Source: Flexivirga caeni
GTDB taxonomy: Bacteria; Actinomycetota; Actinomycetes; Actinomycetales; Dermatophilaceae
NCBI RefSeq assembly: GCF_003724155.1
Contig: NZ_RJJQ01000024.1
Coordinates: 1-55,158 of the forward strand
Direction of reading: 5' to 3'
DNA: 55,158 bases
In this document: piece after piece, positions 1-9,821 of the stretch
Numbering within the stretch: the first letter of the stretch is position 1
How the letters are laid out: the number at the start of each line of letters is the position of its first letter
The notes under the pieces: generated by a model
What the model was told of the DNA's origin: nothing
The model's input: the letters and a program-made list of their open reading frames with translations, nothing else
The model's database searches: none
Translations under genes and position numbers: made by a program

Positions 1-93
1 ATCACGCCACTGCCCGCCACGCCCACCCGAGGGTGGCAACAACGGTCCGATCCGCTCCCACGCCGCGTCCGTCAACTCACCACGTCCAACCAC
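1..93 (-). CDS. IS5-family transposase, N-terminal fragment (continues off the window)
   Basis: The frame reads GELTDAAWERIGPLLPPSG followed by GRGGQWRD. This is the typical N-terminus of IS5-family transposases with a DUF4096-type helix-turn-helix, where L-T-D-A-x-W and G-G-Q-W-R-D are conserved. The start taken is GTG at 93; no clear Shine-Dalgarno sequence precedes it. Only 31 codons are visible and they are open to the left edge, so whether the gene is intact is unknown. The DDE catalytic residues would lie outside the window. Confidence 0.7.
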   Translation of the reverse strand, partial: MVGRGELTDAAWERIGPLLPPSGGRGGQWRD

Positions 94-140
94 GCCAGCA
101 TCATCGGTAACACCGACTCACATCATTCGCAGGACACGCC
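1..140 (-). mobile_element. End of an IS5-family insertion sequence, cut by the window edge
   Basis: The minus strand carries the first 31 codons of an IS5-type transposase (bases 93 to 1). About 30 bases upstream of its start lies GGCGTGTCCTGCGAAT (rc of 124-139), which has the look of a terminal inverted repeat. It abuts CTAG at 141-144, a target-site duplication used by some IS5-family subgroups. The other end lies outside the window, so the inverted repeat and duplication cannot be confirmed. The element sits about 60 bases beyond the pyk stop codon. Confidence 0.65.
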
Positions 141-200
141 CTAGCCCGCCACTCGATTCGCGAGGAGCCGGAGCAAAAAACGCAGCCGGAGCAAGAAAAC

Positions 201-1640
201 TCAGTGGTATGCCGGGGCAACCTTGTTCTTGGCGTCGCCCATCCGGTGCACCCGCAGCGCGTTGGTGGAGCCGGGGATGCCGGGCGGGGAGCCGGCCACG
301 ATGATGACCAGGTCGCCCTCCTCAGCGCGGCCTTCGGCGAGCAGCGTCTCGTCGACCTGCATCGCCATCATGTCGGTGTGCTTCACCTCCGGCACGAGAT
401 AGGTCTCGACGCCCCAGACCAGCGCCAGCTGCGAGCGGGTCGACTGCTCGGGTGTGAAGGCGAGCATCGGGCGGGAGCTGCGGATGCGCGCCATCCGCTT
501 CGCGGAGTCGCCGGACGCGGTGAAGGTGACCAGGTAGCGCACGTTCAGCAGGTCGCCGACCTCGGCAGCTGCCGCGGTGACGGCGCCGCCCATGGTGTGC
601 GGGCGGGTGCCGAGGGCCGGCACCCGGTCGAGACCGTGCTCCTCGGTGCTGTCGATGATGCGGGCCATCGTCTGCACCGCTTCGATCGGCCAGGCGCCGA
701 CGCTCGTCTCGCCGGACAGCATGATCGCGTCTGCTCCGTCGAGGACGGCATTCGCGCAGTCGCTGGCCTCGGCGCGCGTCGGCCGGGAGTTCTCGATCAT
801 CGACTCCAGCACCTGGGTCGCCACGATGACCGGCTTCGCGTTGCGCCGGCACAGCTCGACGGCGACCTTCTGCACGATCGGCACCTCTTCGAGCGGGAGT
901 TCCACCCCGAGGTCTCCGCGCGCCACCATCACCCCGTCAAATGCGTTGACGATGGCGGCGAGGTTCTCGACGGCCTGCGGCTTTTCGACCTTCGCGATCA
1001 CGGGCACGCGTCGGCCTTCCTCGGCCATAATCTCGTGCGCCCGACGTATGTCGGAAGCGTCCCGCACGAAGGAGAGCGCGACGACATCGGTGCCGAGTTG
1101 CAGCGCCCATCGCAGGTCCGCCTCGTCCTTCTCCGACAGCGCGGGCACGCTCACCGCGACACCGGGCAGGTTGATGCCCTTGTTGTTGGAGACCGTGCCA
1201 CCTTCGACGACCTCGGTGTGCACGTCGGTGTCGGTCACCTCCTGGGCGCGCAGACAGACCTTGCCGTCATCGATGAGCAGCAGGTCACCGGCCCGCACGT
1301 CGCCCGGCAATCCCTTGTAGGTGGTAGAAACTCGGCTCTGATCCCCCAGCACATCGTCCACCGTGATGGTGAACTCGTCGCCCTTCGCCAGCTCGATCGG
1401 GCCGTCGGCGAATCGTCCGGTGCGGATCTTCGGGCCCTGCAGGTCACACATGACGCATACCGCCCGGCCCGACTGGTTCGACGCCTCGCGGATCGCCCGG
1501 TAGATCTTCTCGTGGTCTTCGTAGGCCCCGTGCGAGAGGTTCAGCCGGGCGACGTCCATACCGGCGTCGACGAGAGCACGGATCTTTTCGGGGCTGGAAG
1601 TGGCAGGTCCAAGAGTGGCAACGATTTTGGCTCGACGCAT
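201..1640 (-). CDS. pyk: Pyruvate kinase
   Basis: This enzyme transfers phosphate from phosphoenolpyruvate to ADP in the last step of glycolysis, in the cytosol. The protein has 479 residues, the usual actinobacterial length. It opens [16 protein letters not shown], has the substrate motif NLSHG at residues 34-38, the active-site lysine segment [10 protein letters not shown] and the metal site ARGDLGVE. The frame is open further upstream to 1985, but conservation starts at the ATG at 1640 and the extra part lies over the 33-bp repeats, so it is rejected. The gene is monocistronic: a repeat-bearing 230-base gap separates it from gltD, and an insertion sequence lies downstream. Confidence 0.97.
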   Translation of the reverse strand: MRRAKIVATLGPATSSPEKIRALVDAGMDVARLNLSHGAYEDHEKIYRAIREASNQSGRAVCVMCDLQGPKIRTGRFADGPIELAKGDEFTITVDDVLGDQSRVSTTYKGLPGDVRAGDLLLIDDGKVCLRAQEVTDTDVHTEVVEGGTVSNNKGINLPGVAVSVPALSEKDEADLRWALQLGTDVVALSFVRDASDIRRAHEIMAEEGRRVPVIAKVEKPQAVENLAAIVNAFDGVMVARGDLGVELPLEEVPIVQKVAVELCRRNAKPVIVATQVLESMIENSRPTRAEASDCANAVLDGADAIMLSGETSVGAWPIEAVQTMARIIDSTEEHGLDRVPALGTRPHTMGGAVTAAAAEVGDLLNVRYLVTFTASGDSAKRMARIRSSRPMLAFTPEQSTRSQLALVWGVETYLVPEVKHTDMMAMQVDETLLAEGRAEEGDLVIIVAGSPPGIPGSTNALRVHRMGDAKNKVAPAYH

Positions 1641-1742
1641 ATCCGCAACCTTAGTGAGCCGACCGCATGCCGAGCACGTGGTCTCGGCATACGTCCCGGC
1701 ATACGAGTGAGTAGTGTCGGCACGCGAAATCAGCGCTGCGGC

Positions 1743-1827
1743 GTCCCGAAGGCGCAACCGTCGAGAGTCCGGGACCAAAACACCGAGCAATCCCGTCCCG
1801 AAGGCGCGACCGCCGAGAGTTCGGGAC
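1743..1827. repeat. Double 33-mer element (copies at 1743-1775 and 1795-1827)
   Basis: Two 33-base units that both begin GTCCCGAAGGCGC and end CGGGAC are separated by 19 bases. Unit ends are inverted repeats: GTCCCG with CGGGAC in the first, GTCCCGAA with TTCGGGAC in the second, so each can form a hairpin. The same double unit, inverted and with the same 19-base spacer, occurs at 17388-17472. It fills the gap between the gltD stop and the pyk start, and may act as a terminator for gltBD. Confidence 0.85.
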
Positions 1828-1870
1828 GCAACCCCGCACCGCGCAACCCCGCGCCCCGCAGGCCCGCCGC

Positions 1871-3331
1871 TCAGACAGTGAGCGGGCGGTCGGTCGGCGC
1901 GATCGGTGCCGGGAGGTCGGAATGCCCGCCGGACAGGAACGCGTCGACACCACGCGCGGCGGCGCGACCCTCGGCAATCGCCCACACGATCAGCGACTGG
2001 CCGCGCCCCGCATCACCCGCGACGAACACGCCGGGCACCGACGACATGAAGTTGCCGTCCCGGCGCATGTTCGAGCGCTCGTCGAGTTCGACGCCGAGCT
2101 CCTCGACCAGGCTCTCAGTCAGCGGTCCGAGGAAGCCCATCGCGAGCAGCACCAGGTCGGCGCGCAACTCCCGCTCCGACCCTTCGATCTCCTCGAAACC
2201 GCTTGCGCCGGAACGCACTTCGACGACGCGCAACGCACGGAGCCGGCCGGTGCCGTCGTTCAACGCCTCCTTCGTGCTCATGGAGTAGACCCGCTCGCCA
2301 CCCTCCTCGTGCGCGGTCGCGACCCGGAAGATCATCGGATAGGTCGGCCACGGGTGCTGCGGGGAGCGCTCCTCCCCCGGTCGCGGCATAATCTCCAGCG
2401 AGGTCACCGACGCGGCGCCCTGCCGGTGCGACGTGCCGATGCAGTCCGCGCCGGTGTCGCCGCCGCCGATCACGATCACGTGCTTGCCCTCGGCGGTGAC
2501 CTGGTCCGCGACGTGCTCACCCAGGGCGGCCCGGTTCGCCGGCGGCAGGAAGTCCATCGCCTGCACGAAGCCGTCCAGCTCCCGTCCGTCCACCGGCAGG
2601 TCCCGCGCGACGGTCGCACCGATCGCGACGACGACGGCGTCATACCGGGACCGCAATTGCGCCCAGCTGATGTCCGTGCCGACCTCCGTGTTGCACCGGA
2701 AGCGGGTGCCTTCGGCGGTCATCTGCTCGATGCGGCGGTCGACGACAGCCTTCTCCATCTTGAACTCGGGGATCCCGTAGCGCAGCAATCCGCCTGGCTT
2801 GTCTGCACGTTCGAAGACCGCGACCGTGTGACCCGCACGCGTGAGCTGCTGCGCGGCGGCAAGTCCGGCCGGCCCGGAGCCGACGACGGCGACGGTGCGC
2901 CCGGTCAGCCGTTCCGGTGGCAGCGGTATGACGGTGCCGGTCTCGAATGCCTCCTCGATCGTGGTCAGCTCGACCTGCTTGATCGTGACAGCCGGCTCGC
3001 TGATGCCGAGCACGCACGCCGTCTCGCACGGCGCCGGGCACAGCCTCCCGGTGAACTCGGGGAAGTTGTTGGTGGCGTGCAGCCGATCGATCGCGTCCGG
3101 CCAATCCCCGCGCCAGGCAAGGGTGTTCCACTCCGGGATCAGGTTGCCGAGAGGACAGCCCGAATGACAGAACGGGATGCCACAGTCCATGCAGCGGCCG
3201 GCCTGCTCCTGCAGATCCGCGCGCTGCTGCTCTTCGTAGACCTCTTTCCAGTCGCGGATGCGCACCGGCACCGGGCGACGGGCGGGGAGGCTACGCTCCC
3301 GGACCTTCAGGAAACCGCGTGGGTCAGCCAC
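1871..3331 (-). CDS. gltD: Glutamate synthase (NADPH) small subunit
   Basis: GltD takes electrons from NADPH through FAD and iron-sulfur clusters and passes them to GltB, which makes glutamate from 2-oxoglutarate and glutamine. The 486-residue protein has an N-terminal cluster-binding pattern with Cys47, Cys50, Cys55 and Cys59, then an FAD-binding [13 protein letters not shown] and an NADPH-binding GGGDTGADC segment. GTG at 3331 is chosen because GGAGGT lies five bases upstream and the protein then begins at the conserved ADPRGFL. It overlaps the gltB stop by eight bases, so translation is probably coupled. The longer open frame upstream lies inside gltB. Confidence 0.96.
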   Translation of the reverse strand: MADPRGFLKVRERSLPARRPVPVRIRDWKEVYEEQQRADLQEQAGRCMDCGIPFCHSGCPLGNLIPEWNTLAWRGDWPDAIDRLHATNNFPEFTGRLCPAPCETACVLGISEPAVTIKQVELTTIEEAFETGTVIPLPPERLTGRTVAVVGSGPAGLAAAQQLTRAGHTVAVFERADKPGGLLRYGIPEFKMEKAVVDRRIEQMTAEGTRFRCNTEVGTDISWAQLRSRYDAVVVAIGATVARDLPVDGRELDGFVQAMDFLPPANRAALGEHVADQVTAEGKHVIVIGGGDTGADCIGTSHRQGAASVTSLEIMPRPGEERSPQHPWPTYPMIFRVATAHEEGGERVYSMSTKEALNDGTGRLRALRVVEVRSGASGFEEIEGSERELRADLVLLAMGFLGPLTESLVEELGVELDERSNMRRDGNFMSSVPGVFVAGDAGRGQSLIVWAIAEGRAAARGVDAFLSGGHSDLPAPIAPTDRPLTV

Positions 3332-6300
3332 GGGACACCTCCATGATGCGTTCCCAGACGGCTTCGCCGTCCGGGTCGAGTCCTTCGTCTGCCGCGTGTG
3401 CGCGCACGTCGAGCACCTGCTGGTAGGCCCGCGGCAGCACCAGTGAGAATCGCTCGGCACTGACCGGCCACTGCGCGAGCAGCTTTGCGGCCACTGCGGA
3501 TTCGGTCCACTCGAGATGCTTCTCCAGCAAGCCGTGCAGTGCCGCGAGGTCCTGCTCGCGCAGCGGGCTGACGTCGACCAGCTCCCGGTTGACCAGGTGC
3601 TCGTCGAGGTCCAGCACGTAGGCGACGCCTCCCGACATACCGGCACCGAGATTGCGTCCGGTCGGGCCGAGGATCACTGCCGTGCCGCCAGTCATGTATT
3701 CGAGGCCGTGGTCGCCCACGCCCTCGACGACCGCGGTCGCGCCGGAGTTGCGCACGCAGAAGCGCTCCCCGACGATCCCGCGCAGGAAGAGTTCGCCGGT
3801 CGTCGCGCCATACCCGATGACGTTGCCCGCGACGACGTTCTGCTCGGCAACCAGCGACGCGTCACGTAGCGGCCGCACGACCACCCTACCGCCCGAAAGG
3901 CCTTTGCCGACATAGTCGTTCGCTTCGCCGAAGAGCCGCAGGGTGATGCCTGCCGGAAGGAACGCCCCGAGCGACTGACCAGCCGAACCGGTCAGTGCGA
4001 TATCGATCGTCTGGTCCGGCAGGCCCTCCGGGTAGCGCTTGGTCACCTCGTGACCGAGCATGGTGCCGACGGTGCGGTTGACGTTGGCGACCGGCAGGTC
4101 GATGCGCACCGGGGACCGGTCTTCGAGTGCGTCGCGGCTCATCGTGATCAGCTGCTGGTCGAGTGCCTTGGCCAGGCCGTGATCCTGCGCGACGGCGTGC
4201 CGCCGCAGCGTGCCCGCGGGCAACTCGACGTCGGCGAGGATCGGCGAGAGGTCCAGGCCGGCAGCCTTCCAGTGGTCGATCGCGCGCTCGGCATCCAGCG
4301 CGCCGACCTGCCCGACAGCTTCCTCGATGGAGCGGAAACCCAACTGGGCCAACAGTTCTCGCACTTCCTCGGCGATGTACTCGAAGAACTTCTCGACAAA
4401 CTCCGGCTTGCCGCTGAACCGTGCGCGCAGCTCCGGGTTCTGCGTGGCGACGCCGACGGGGCAGGTGTCGAGGTGGCAGACCCGCATCATGATGCAGCCG
4501 CTGACCACGAGCGGTGCGGTCGCGAAACCGAACTCCTCCGCGCCGAGCAGCGCGGCCACCACCACATCGCGTCCGGTCTTCAGCTGGCCGTCGGTCTGCA
4601 CGACGATGCGGTCGCGTAAACCGTTGAGCAGCAACGTTTGCTGGGTCTCGGCCAGTCCCAGCTCCCACGGCCCGCCCGCGTGCTTCAGCGACGTCAGCGG
4701 CGCCGCACCGGTGCCGCCGTCATGACCGGAGATCAGCACGACATCGGCATGGGCCTTCGACACGCCGGCCGCGACAGTGCCGACGCCGACCTCCGAGACG
4801 AGCTTGACGTGAATGCGCGCCTGCGGGTTGGCGTTCTTCAGGTCGTGAATCAGCTGCGCGAGATCCTCGATCGAGTAGATGTCATGGTGCGGAGGCGGCG
4901 AGATCAAACCGACGCCGGGCGTCGAATGACGTGTGCCGGCAACCCACGGGTAGACCTTGTGCCCGGGCAGCTGGCCACCCTCACCTGGCTTCGCGCCCTG
5001 CGCCATCTTGATCTGGATGTCGTCCGCTTCGGTCAAGTAGACGGAGGTGACCCCGAAGCGGCCGGACGCCACCTGCTTGATCGACGAACGGCGCTCCGGG
5101 TCGAGCAGGCGGTCCAGGTCCTCCCCGCCCTCACCGGTGTTGGAACGCGCGCCCAGGCGGTTCATCGCGATCGCCAGTGTCTCGTGCGCCTCCTTGCTGA
5201 TCGAGCCGTAGCTCATCGCGCCGGTCGAGAAGCGTCGCACGATGGCGGACGCCGGCTCGACCTCCTCGATCGGGATGCTCGGCCGGATCTGCTTGAAAGA
5301 GAACAGCCCTCGCAGCGTCATCAGCCGCTCGGCCTGGTCGTCGACCCGCTGAGTGTACTGCTTGAAAATGTCGTAGCGCCGCGAGCGGGTGGCGTGCTGC
5401 AGGCGGAAAACAGTGTCCGGGTCGAAGAGGTGCGGCGGACCCTCGCGGCGCCACTGGTATTCGCCGCCGGTCTCCAGCGTCCGGTGCGGCAGCTGCTGCC
5501 CGTTCTTGGGGTAGGCCGTCTGGTGCCGCTCGGCGATCTCGCCCGCGATCTCGTCGAGCCCGATGCCGCCGAGGCGGGACACGGTGCCGGTGAAGTATTC
5601 GTCGATCACCGACTGCGCGAGGCCGAGTGCCTCGAACACCTGCGCCCCGCGGTATGACGCGACCGTCGAGATGCCCATCTTGGACATCACCTTCAGCACG
5701 CCCTTGCCGAGCGCCTTGATGAGGTTCTGCACCGCCTGCTCCGGCGTGATCCCGGAGATGAACCCGCGACGGACCAGATCCTCCACCGATTCCATTGCCA
5801 GATAAGGGTTGACGGCGGCTGCGCCATACCCGATCAGCAACGCGACATGGTGGACCTCGCGCACGTCGCCCGCCTCCACGAGCAGCCCGACCTGCGTGCG
5901 GGTCTTCTCCCGCACCAGGTGATGGTGGACCGCCGCGGTCAGCAGCAGCGACGGGATCGGCGCGAACGCAGCCGTGCTCTCCCGGTCGGACAGCACCACG
6001 AACCGGTGCCCGTCCTCGATCGCCTGCGACACCTCGGCACAGATGCCCTTCAGGCGCGCACGCAGCGCGCTGGTGCCGCCGGCGACGCGGTAGGTGCCGC
6101 GGATGACGTAAGTCTGATAGCCGGGGAAGTCACCCTCGTTGTTGAGGTTGACCAGCTTGGCCAGCTCGTCGTTGTCGATGACCGGGAAGGCGAGCTCCAC
6201 CTGCCGCGCGTGCTGTGGCCCGACCTCCAGCGCATTGTGCTCCGGCCCCATCAGCGAGCCGAGCGAGGTCACCAGCTCCTCGCGGATCGCGTCCAGCGGC

Positions 6301-7874
6301 GGGTTGGTCACCTGCGCGAACAACTGACTGAAGTAGTCGAAGAGCAGCCGCGGACGGTCGGACAGGACGGCGACCGGAGTGTCGGTGCCCATCGAACCGA
6401 GCGCCTCACCCCCCGAGGTCGCCATCGGGGTCAGCAGCAGCCGCAGCTCCTCATGCGTGTAGCCGAACGTCTGCTGCCGGCGCACCACGGAAGCCGGTGT
6501 GTGCCAGACGTGTTCGCGCTCTGGGCGCTCGGACAGCTTGATGATGCCGGCGTGCAGCCAGTCCTCGTAGGGGTGCTCCGCGGCCAGGTCGCGCTTGATC
6601 TCGTCGTCGCTGATCAGTCGCCCCTGTGCAGTGTCGACCAGAAACATCCGGCCCGGCTGCAGCCGGCCCTTGCGAACGACGTGCGCGGGATCCAGGTCGA
6701 GCACGCCGGCCTCCGACGCGAGCACCACCAGCCCGTCGTCCGTCACGGCATACCGCCCCGGCCGCAGGCCGTTGCGGTCGAGCACCGCGCCGACGAGCGT
6801 CCCGTCGGTGAACGCGACACACGCGGGTCCGTCCCACGGCTCCATGATCGCCGCGTGGTATTCGTAGAACGCCCGGCGGGCCGGATCCATCGTCGCGTGG
6901 TTCTCCCACGCCTCCGGGATCATCATCAGCACGGCGTGCGGCAGGCTGCGGCCGCCCAGGTGCAGCAGCTCCAGCACCTCGTCGAAGCTGGCGGAGTCGG
7001 AGCCCGAAGGCGTGCAGATCGGGAAGAGACGCTCGATGTCGCCGCCGAAAACGTCACTGCGCAAGGTGGATTCGCGTGCACGCATCCAGTTGCGGTTGCC
7101 GCGCACCGTGTTGATCTCACCGTTGTGAGCGATCAGCCGGTAGGGGTGCGACAGCGGCCAGGACGGGAAGGTGTTGGTCGAGAAGCGCGAGTGCACCAGG
7201 GCCAGTTCGGTCGTAAAGCGCCGGTCCGACAGGTCCGGGTAGAACGGCTCCAGCTGGCCGGTCGTCAGCATCCCCTTGTAGACGACGGTGCGGCAGGACA
7301 GCGACGGGAAGTAGACCTGTCGCTCGGACTCGATGCGCTTGCGCAGCGCGAAAGCCTTCCGGTCCAGCTCGACACCGGACAACTCGCCGTCCGCGGCGGC
7401 GACGAACGCCTGACGGAAGACCGGCATCACCTCACGTGCCGCAGCGCCGACCAGTGTCGGGTCGGTCGGCACGTCGCGCCAGCCCACGACCCGCAGCCCT
7501 TCCTCGGCGGCGATCTCAGCAAAGCGCTCGCCGATGTACCACTGCTCGTCGGGGTCGACCGGGAGGAAGGCGAGGCCGACGGCATACGACCCCTTGGCGG
7601 GGAGGCCGAAATCGCAGACTGCGCGGAAGAACTCGTCCGGAAGCTGGGTGAGTATGCCGGCACCGTCGCCGACCGCCGGGTCCGCACCCGTCGCACCGCG
7701 GTGCTCGAGGTTGCGCAGTGCGGTCAGTGCGTGGTCGACGATGTCATGACCGGGCGTGCCGCGCATGGTGGCGACCATCGCGACGCCGCACGCGTCATGT
7801 TCGCGTGTCGGGTCGTAGAGCCCTTGTGCCGCCGGAACTGCGGAGAAACTTCCCTGCGCCGTCAACCAACTCAC
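3324..7874 (-). CDS. gltB: Glutamate synthase large subunit
   Basis: This large subunit hydrolyses glutamine and channels ammonia to an FMN site where 2-oxoglutarate is aminated. From GTG at 7874 the protein has 1516 residues. It has a short propeptide and then the class-II amidotransferase nucleophile at Cys29 in [10 protein letters not shown]; maturation would cut just before this cysteine. A central domain, an FMN/synthase domain with the cluster motif [15 protein letters not shown], and a C-terminal beta-helix domain ([13 protein letters not shown]) follow. The start codon overlaps the stop of the upstream PIN-toxin frame as GTGA, but no good ribosome site is visible, so the start is less certain than the gene. 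It forms an operon with gltD. Confidence 0.95.
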   Translation of the reverse strand: MSWLTAQGSFSAVPAAQGLYDPTREHDACGVAMVATMRGTPGHDIVDHALTALRNLEHRGATGADPAVGDGAGILTQLPDEFFRAVCDFGLPAKGSYAVGLAFLPVDPDEQWYIGERFAEIAAEEGLRVVGWRDVPTDPTLVGAAAREVMPVFRQAFVAAADGELSGVELDRKAFALRKRIESERQVYFPSLSCRTVVYKGMLTTGQLEPFYPDLSDRRFTTELALVHSRFSTNTFPSWPLSHPYRLIAHNGEINTVRGNRNWMRARESTLRSDVFGGDIERLFPICTPSGSDSASFDEVLELLHLGGRSLPHAVLMMIPEAWENHATMDPARRAFYEYHAAIMEPWDGPACVAFTDGTLVGAVLDRNGLRPGRYAVTDDGLVVLASEAGVLDLDPAHVVRKGRLQPGRMFLVDTAQGRLISDDEIKRDLAAEHPYEDWLHAGIIKLSERPEREHVWHTPASVVRRQQTFGYTHEELRLLLTPMATSGGEALGSMGTDTPVAVLSDRPRLLFDYFSQLFAQVTNPPLDAIREELVTSLGSLMGPEHNALEVGPQHARQVELAFPVIDNDELAKLVNLNNEGDFPGYQTYVIRGTYRVAGGTSALRARLKGICAEVSQAIEDGHRFVVLSDRESTAAFAPIPSLLLTAAVHHHLVREKTRTQVGLLVEAGDVREVHHVALLIGYGAAAVNPYLAMESVEDLVRRGFISGITPEQAVQNLIKALGKGVLKVMSKMGISTVASYRGAQVFEALGLAQSVIDEYFTGTVSRLGGIGLDEIAGEIAERHQTAYPKNGQQLPHRTLETGGEYQWRREGPPHLFDPDTVFRLQHATRSRRYDIFKQYTQRVDDQAERLMTLRGLFSFKQIRPSIPIEEVEPASAIVRRFSTGAMSYGSISKEAHETLAIAMNRLGARSNTGEGGEDLDRLLDPERRSSIKQVASGRFGVTSVYLTEADDIQIKMAQGAKPGEGGQLPGHKVYPWVAGTRHSTPGVGLISPPPHHDIYSIEDLAQLIHDLKNANPQARIHVKLVSEVGVGTVAAGVSKAHADVVLISGHDGGTGAAPLTSLKHAGGPWELGLAETQQTLLLNGLRDRIVVQTDGQLKTGRDVVVAALLGAEEFGFATAPLVVSGCIMMRVCHLDTCPVGVATQNPELRARFSGKPEFVEKFFEYIAEEVRELLAQLGFRSIEEAVGQVGALDAERAIDHWKAAGLDLSPILADVELPAGTLRRHAVAQDHGLAKALDQQLITMSRDALEDRSPVRIDLPVANVNRTVGTMLGHEVTKRYPEGLPDQTIDIALTGSAGQSLGAFLPAGITLRLFGEANDYVGKGLSGGRVVVRPLRDASLVAEQNVVAGNVIGYGATTGELFLRGIVGERFCVRNSGATAVVEGVGDHGLEYMTGGTAVILGPTGRNLGAGMSGGVAYVLDLDEHLVNRELVDVSPLREQDLAALHGLLEKHLEWTESAVAAKLLAQWPVSAERFSLVLPRAYQQVLDVRAHAADEGLDPDGEAVWERIMEVSRG

Positions 7875-8437
7875 CGTCCAGTCGTCCGGAACGGCACCAG
7901 CAGCGCGCCGTTCAATGAGGAACCGAACCTCGTGGACGACGCTGGCCAGCAAGGCCCGACCACCATACCTGGACGTTCCCCATGACCACAACGTGGACCC
8001 CGGCTCTCATGATGCGAGACGGGACAGTGAGTCCCCCGTGTCGCGGCCGCTAGGCCGGCGATGACCGCGAGCCCCGCCGCAGTCGCTGCGGCGGAGAGTC
8101 CCGCATCGTAGGTGATCATCTCGCTCGCACCCAGACGCAGCCCGACGGCGAGGTGGATCGCGTCGTGTGAGCGCAGCGGTGCGTGCGTTCCCGCGGAGAG
8201 CAGGTCACCGCGCGTGACGTCGAGGTTCACCACATCAAGCACGGTGGCGAGGGCAGCACCTTCGATCACCTGCGGATTCCGTCCGGCGGCACAGTGCAAC
8301 TCGATGTGCAGCAACCACGACGCCACGAGCGTCCTGCCGGAACCGGTCAGCTCCCTGACCAGGGCATCGGATTCGGCCTCCTCGACGAGCAGCTTCATCG
8401 CCGCCGACGCGTCGAGGCAGGAGAGCGAGGTCACCAC
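7871..8437 (-). CDS. PIN-domain toxin (VapC-like) with an unusual C-terminal extension
   Basis: PIN-domain toxins are metal-dependent RNases that cleave tRNA or rRNA unless bound by their antitoxin. The fold's acidic residues are visible as Asp9 (CLDASA), Glu46 (HIELHC), Asp92 (SHDAIHLA) and Asp111 (TYDAGL). A usual family member would end near residue 130, after GLAVIA. This frame runs on 60 more residues without recognisable similarity and stops exactly at gltB, sharing GTGA with its start. A TAG lies one frame over just after GLAVIAG, so a single-base indel may have removed the original stop. The toxin start (GTG at 8437 or 8434) overlaps the antitoxin stop. Confidence 0.85.
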   Translation of the reverse strand: MVTSLSCLDASAAMKLLVEEAESDALVRELTGSGRTLVASWLLHIELHCAAGRNPQVIEGAALATVLDVVNLDVTRGDLLSAGTHAPLRSHDAIHLAVGLRLGASEMITYDAGLSAAATAAGLAVIAGLAAATRGTHCPVSHHESRGPRCGHGERPGMVVGPCWPASSTRFGSSLNGALLVPFRTTGR

Positions 8438-8673
8438 CGGCCGCGGGCGTCCGCGAGCAACTCGGCAGTGCTCGTGGACGATGTGCCGCGTCGGATGTCT
8501 CTCAGCGCGGTGAGGCCGCGCTTGGCTGGACGAGCCGCGCCGCGTGCTATCACGCTGTCGAGCGGATCCGCTCCCGCCGGGACGATGACGGCGACGACCC
8601 GGCCGCGGTTGCTCACCTGGAGAGACTCGCCGGCCTCGACCCGGCGCAGCACCTCGGCGCTGCTCTTACGCAT
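8431..8673 (-). CDS. Phd/YefM-family antitoxin
   Basis: This 80-residue protein is the antitoxin partner of the downstream PIN toxin. It has the Phd/YefM signature MRKSSAEVLRRVEAGES followed by SNRGRVVAVIVP, the N-terminal DNA-binding half; the C-terminal half would wrap the toxin. ATG at 8673 is used; GGAGGAG lies 13 bases upstream, somewhat far. Family members often have a few residues before the REMR motif, so a slightly longer form is possible, although no good codon is seen. A perfect palindrome just upstream at 8690-8706 is the likely autoregulatory operator. Confidence 0.85.
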   Translation of the reverse strand: MRKSSAEVLRRVEAGESLQVSNRGRVVAVIVPAGADPLDSVIARGAARPAKRGLTALRDIRRGTSSTSTAELLADARGRW

Positions 8674-8689
8674 CTCGCGATGGGTGCTC

Positions 8690-8706
8690 CTCCATGTAGC
8701 ATGGAG
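8690..8706. promoter_or_regulatory. Palindromic operator of the toxin-antitoxin pair
   Basis: CTCCATGTAGCATGGAG is a perfect 7+3+7 palindrome that extends imperfectly to 25 bases (8686-8710). It lies 17 bases before the antitoxin ATG and overlaps the ribosome-binding region. Phd and VapB antitoxins typically repress their own operon by binding such inverted repeats. The binding itself is inferred. Confidence 0.65.
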
Positions 8707-8748
8707 TAGCACCCGTGACAATGCGCTGACTCGCACGCGGAACAGCGC

Positions 8749-9609
8749 TCAGACGACCGGCCAGCGACCGCCGCGACCCATCCGCCATACGGCCGACCAG
8801 GGCAGCTTGCCGTGCTGTTCGCCCGGTGCCCAGGGCTGCTCGGTCCAGCCCTCCCGCCAGCCGGCGAACCAGGGACGCAGGGTCTGCGGCGCCCGGCGCG
8901 AACGCGCCACCTGCACCGCGGTCCAAGTGCCGACATACGCCCAGCTCACCGGCCAGGGCAGATTGCGCCGCGCCAGCCACACCCGGTTGCGGGCGTTCTT
9001 CAGGTAGTAGTCGTCGTGCCGCCGCGGGTCGATCACCGGGTGCCCGGCGCGCAGGCTGCCGTCATACACCACGCGACTGCCGGCGCCCCAGACCCGCCAG
9101 GCGAGCTCGATGCCCTCGTGCGCGTAGAAGAACGAGGCCGGCCAGCCAAGCGTCCGCTCGAACACCTCACGGCGTATGGCGACAGCCATCTCGACGACCG
9201 AGAACACGTTGGAGGAGTGATAGGGACTCCCCTTGCGCAGCCGCGGGATCCAGCGGGTCGGCAGTTCGTGCGCCGCCGGATCCTCGATCCGCGGCTGGAT
9301 CATGCCGATCGTGCGGTCGGCCGCGAACCGCGCGGCGCACTGCGCGAGGAAGTCGTCGTCCAGCAGCCAGGCGTCGTCGTCGAGGAAGAAGAGTAGGTCG
9401 CCGGCCACGTGGCCGACGCCGGCGTTGCGGCCGGCCGGGATGCCGACGTTCTCCGGCAGCGCGAGCGGCAGCACGCGGTCGGGCAGGTCGACCGGCTGCC
9501 ATCCGTTGCCGACCACCACGATGTCGAGCCGGACGCCGGTCTGGCGCAGCAGCGAATCCAGGCCGCGCCGCAACTCCACGGGCCGGGTGCCCTGTGTCAG
9601 CACCACCAC
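8749..9609 (-). CDS. Family-2 glycosyltransferase
   Basis: This predicted GT-A fold enzyme transfers a sugar from a nucleotide-sugar to an unknown acceptor, probably in cell-envelope glycan synthesis. Visible motifs are the nucleotide-binding strand VVLTQGTRP, the DxD-type metal site LFFLDDDAWLLDDD, and the acceptor-side region FFYAHEGIELAWRVW, where E-x-x-E/L-x-x-R is typical. The annotated start is the first of three GTG codons (9609). This leaves the first beta strand short: the same frame continues upstream through VIPAFG with no stop. It has no ATG, GTG or TTG, but an ATC codon at 9690 lies seven bases after AAGGAG, so the real start is uncertain. It ends upstream of the toxin-antitoxin pair. 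Confidence 0.85.
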   Translation of the reverse strand: MVVLTQGTRPVELRRGLDSLLRQTGVRLDIVVVGNGWQPVDLPDRVLPLALPENVGIPAGRNAGVGHVAGDLLFFLDDDAWLLDDDFLAQCAARFAADRTIGMIQPRIEDPAAHELPTRWIPRLRKGSPYHSSNVFSVVEMAVAIRREVFERTLGWPASFFYAHEGIELAWRVWGAGSRVVYDGSLRAGHPVIDPRRHDDYYLKNARNRVWLARRNLPWPVSWAYVGTWTAVQVARSRRAPQTLRPWFAGWREGWTEQPWAPGEQHGKLPWSAVWRMGRGGRWPVV

Positions 9610-9724
9610 CCCGAAGGCAGGTATGACGTCACCTGCTCGTGCTGCGTCGCGCGCGTCACCCGAGTCGGCGGTGTCAGCTCCGGGTTCGATCGTCCTTCTC
9701 CTTCGTCGGCCCGGCCACTGCTCG

Positions 9725-9817
9725 CCGAGCGGGGTACATATTCACCGACCGGGGTACAACCAGCACCCGATTCCGCAGTCAGTTCTACCCCGCTCGGCGC
9801 GGAAGTACCCCGCTCGG
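9725..9817. repeat. Four-box element, copy I (boxes CCGASCGGGGTA)
   Basis: Direct boxes lie at 9725-9736 and 9745-9756 and inverted boxes at 9786-9797 and 9806-9817. Box starts are exactly 20 bases apart on each side and the central spacer is 29 bases. The boxes read CCGAGCGGGGTA or CCGACCGGGGTA. Nested pairing of outer with outer and inner with inner boxes would give two 12-bp stems. The element ends four bases before the lgt stop codon and lies upstream of the glycosyltransferase. Other copies are at 47616-47718 and 55012-55158. Confidence 0.9.
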
Positions 9818-9821
9818 CGGA

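Noticed and set aside
1641-1985. N-terminal extension of pyruvate kinase
   Set aside because: It covers the 33-mer repeats; the family begins at the ATG at 1640.
204-2288. Long plus-strand open frame opposite pyk and gltD
   Set aside because: It is the GC-rich antisense shadow of two well-recognised enzymes; its translation is His/Arg/Asp-rich without motifs, and it crosses two genes and a repeat.
5847-7985. 712-codon plus-strand open frame opposite gltB
   Set aside because: Same reasoning; gltB on the other strand has all catalytic motifs.
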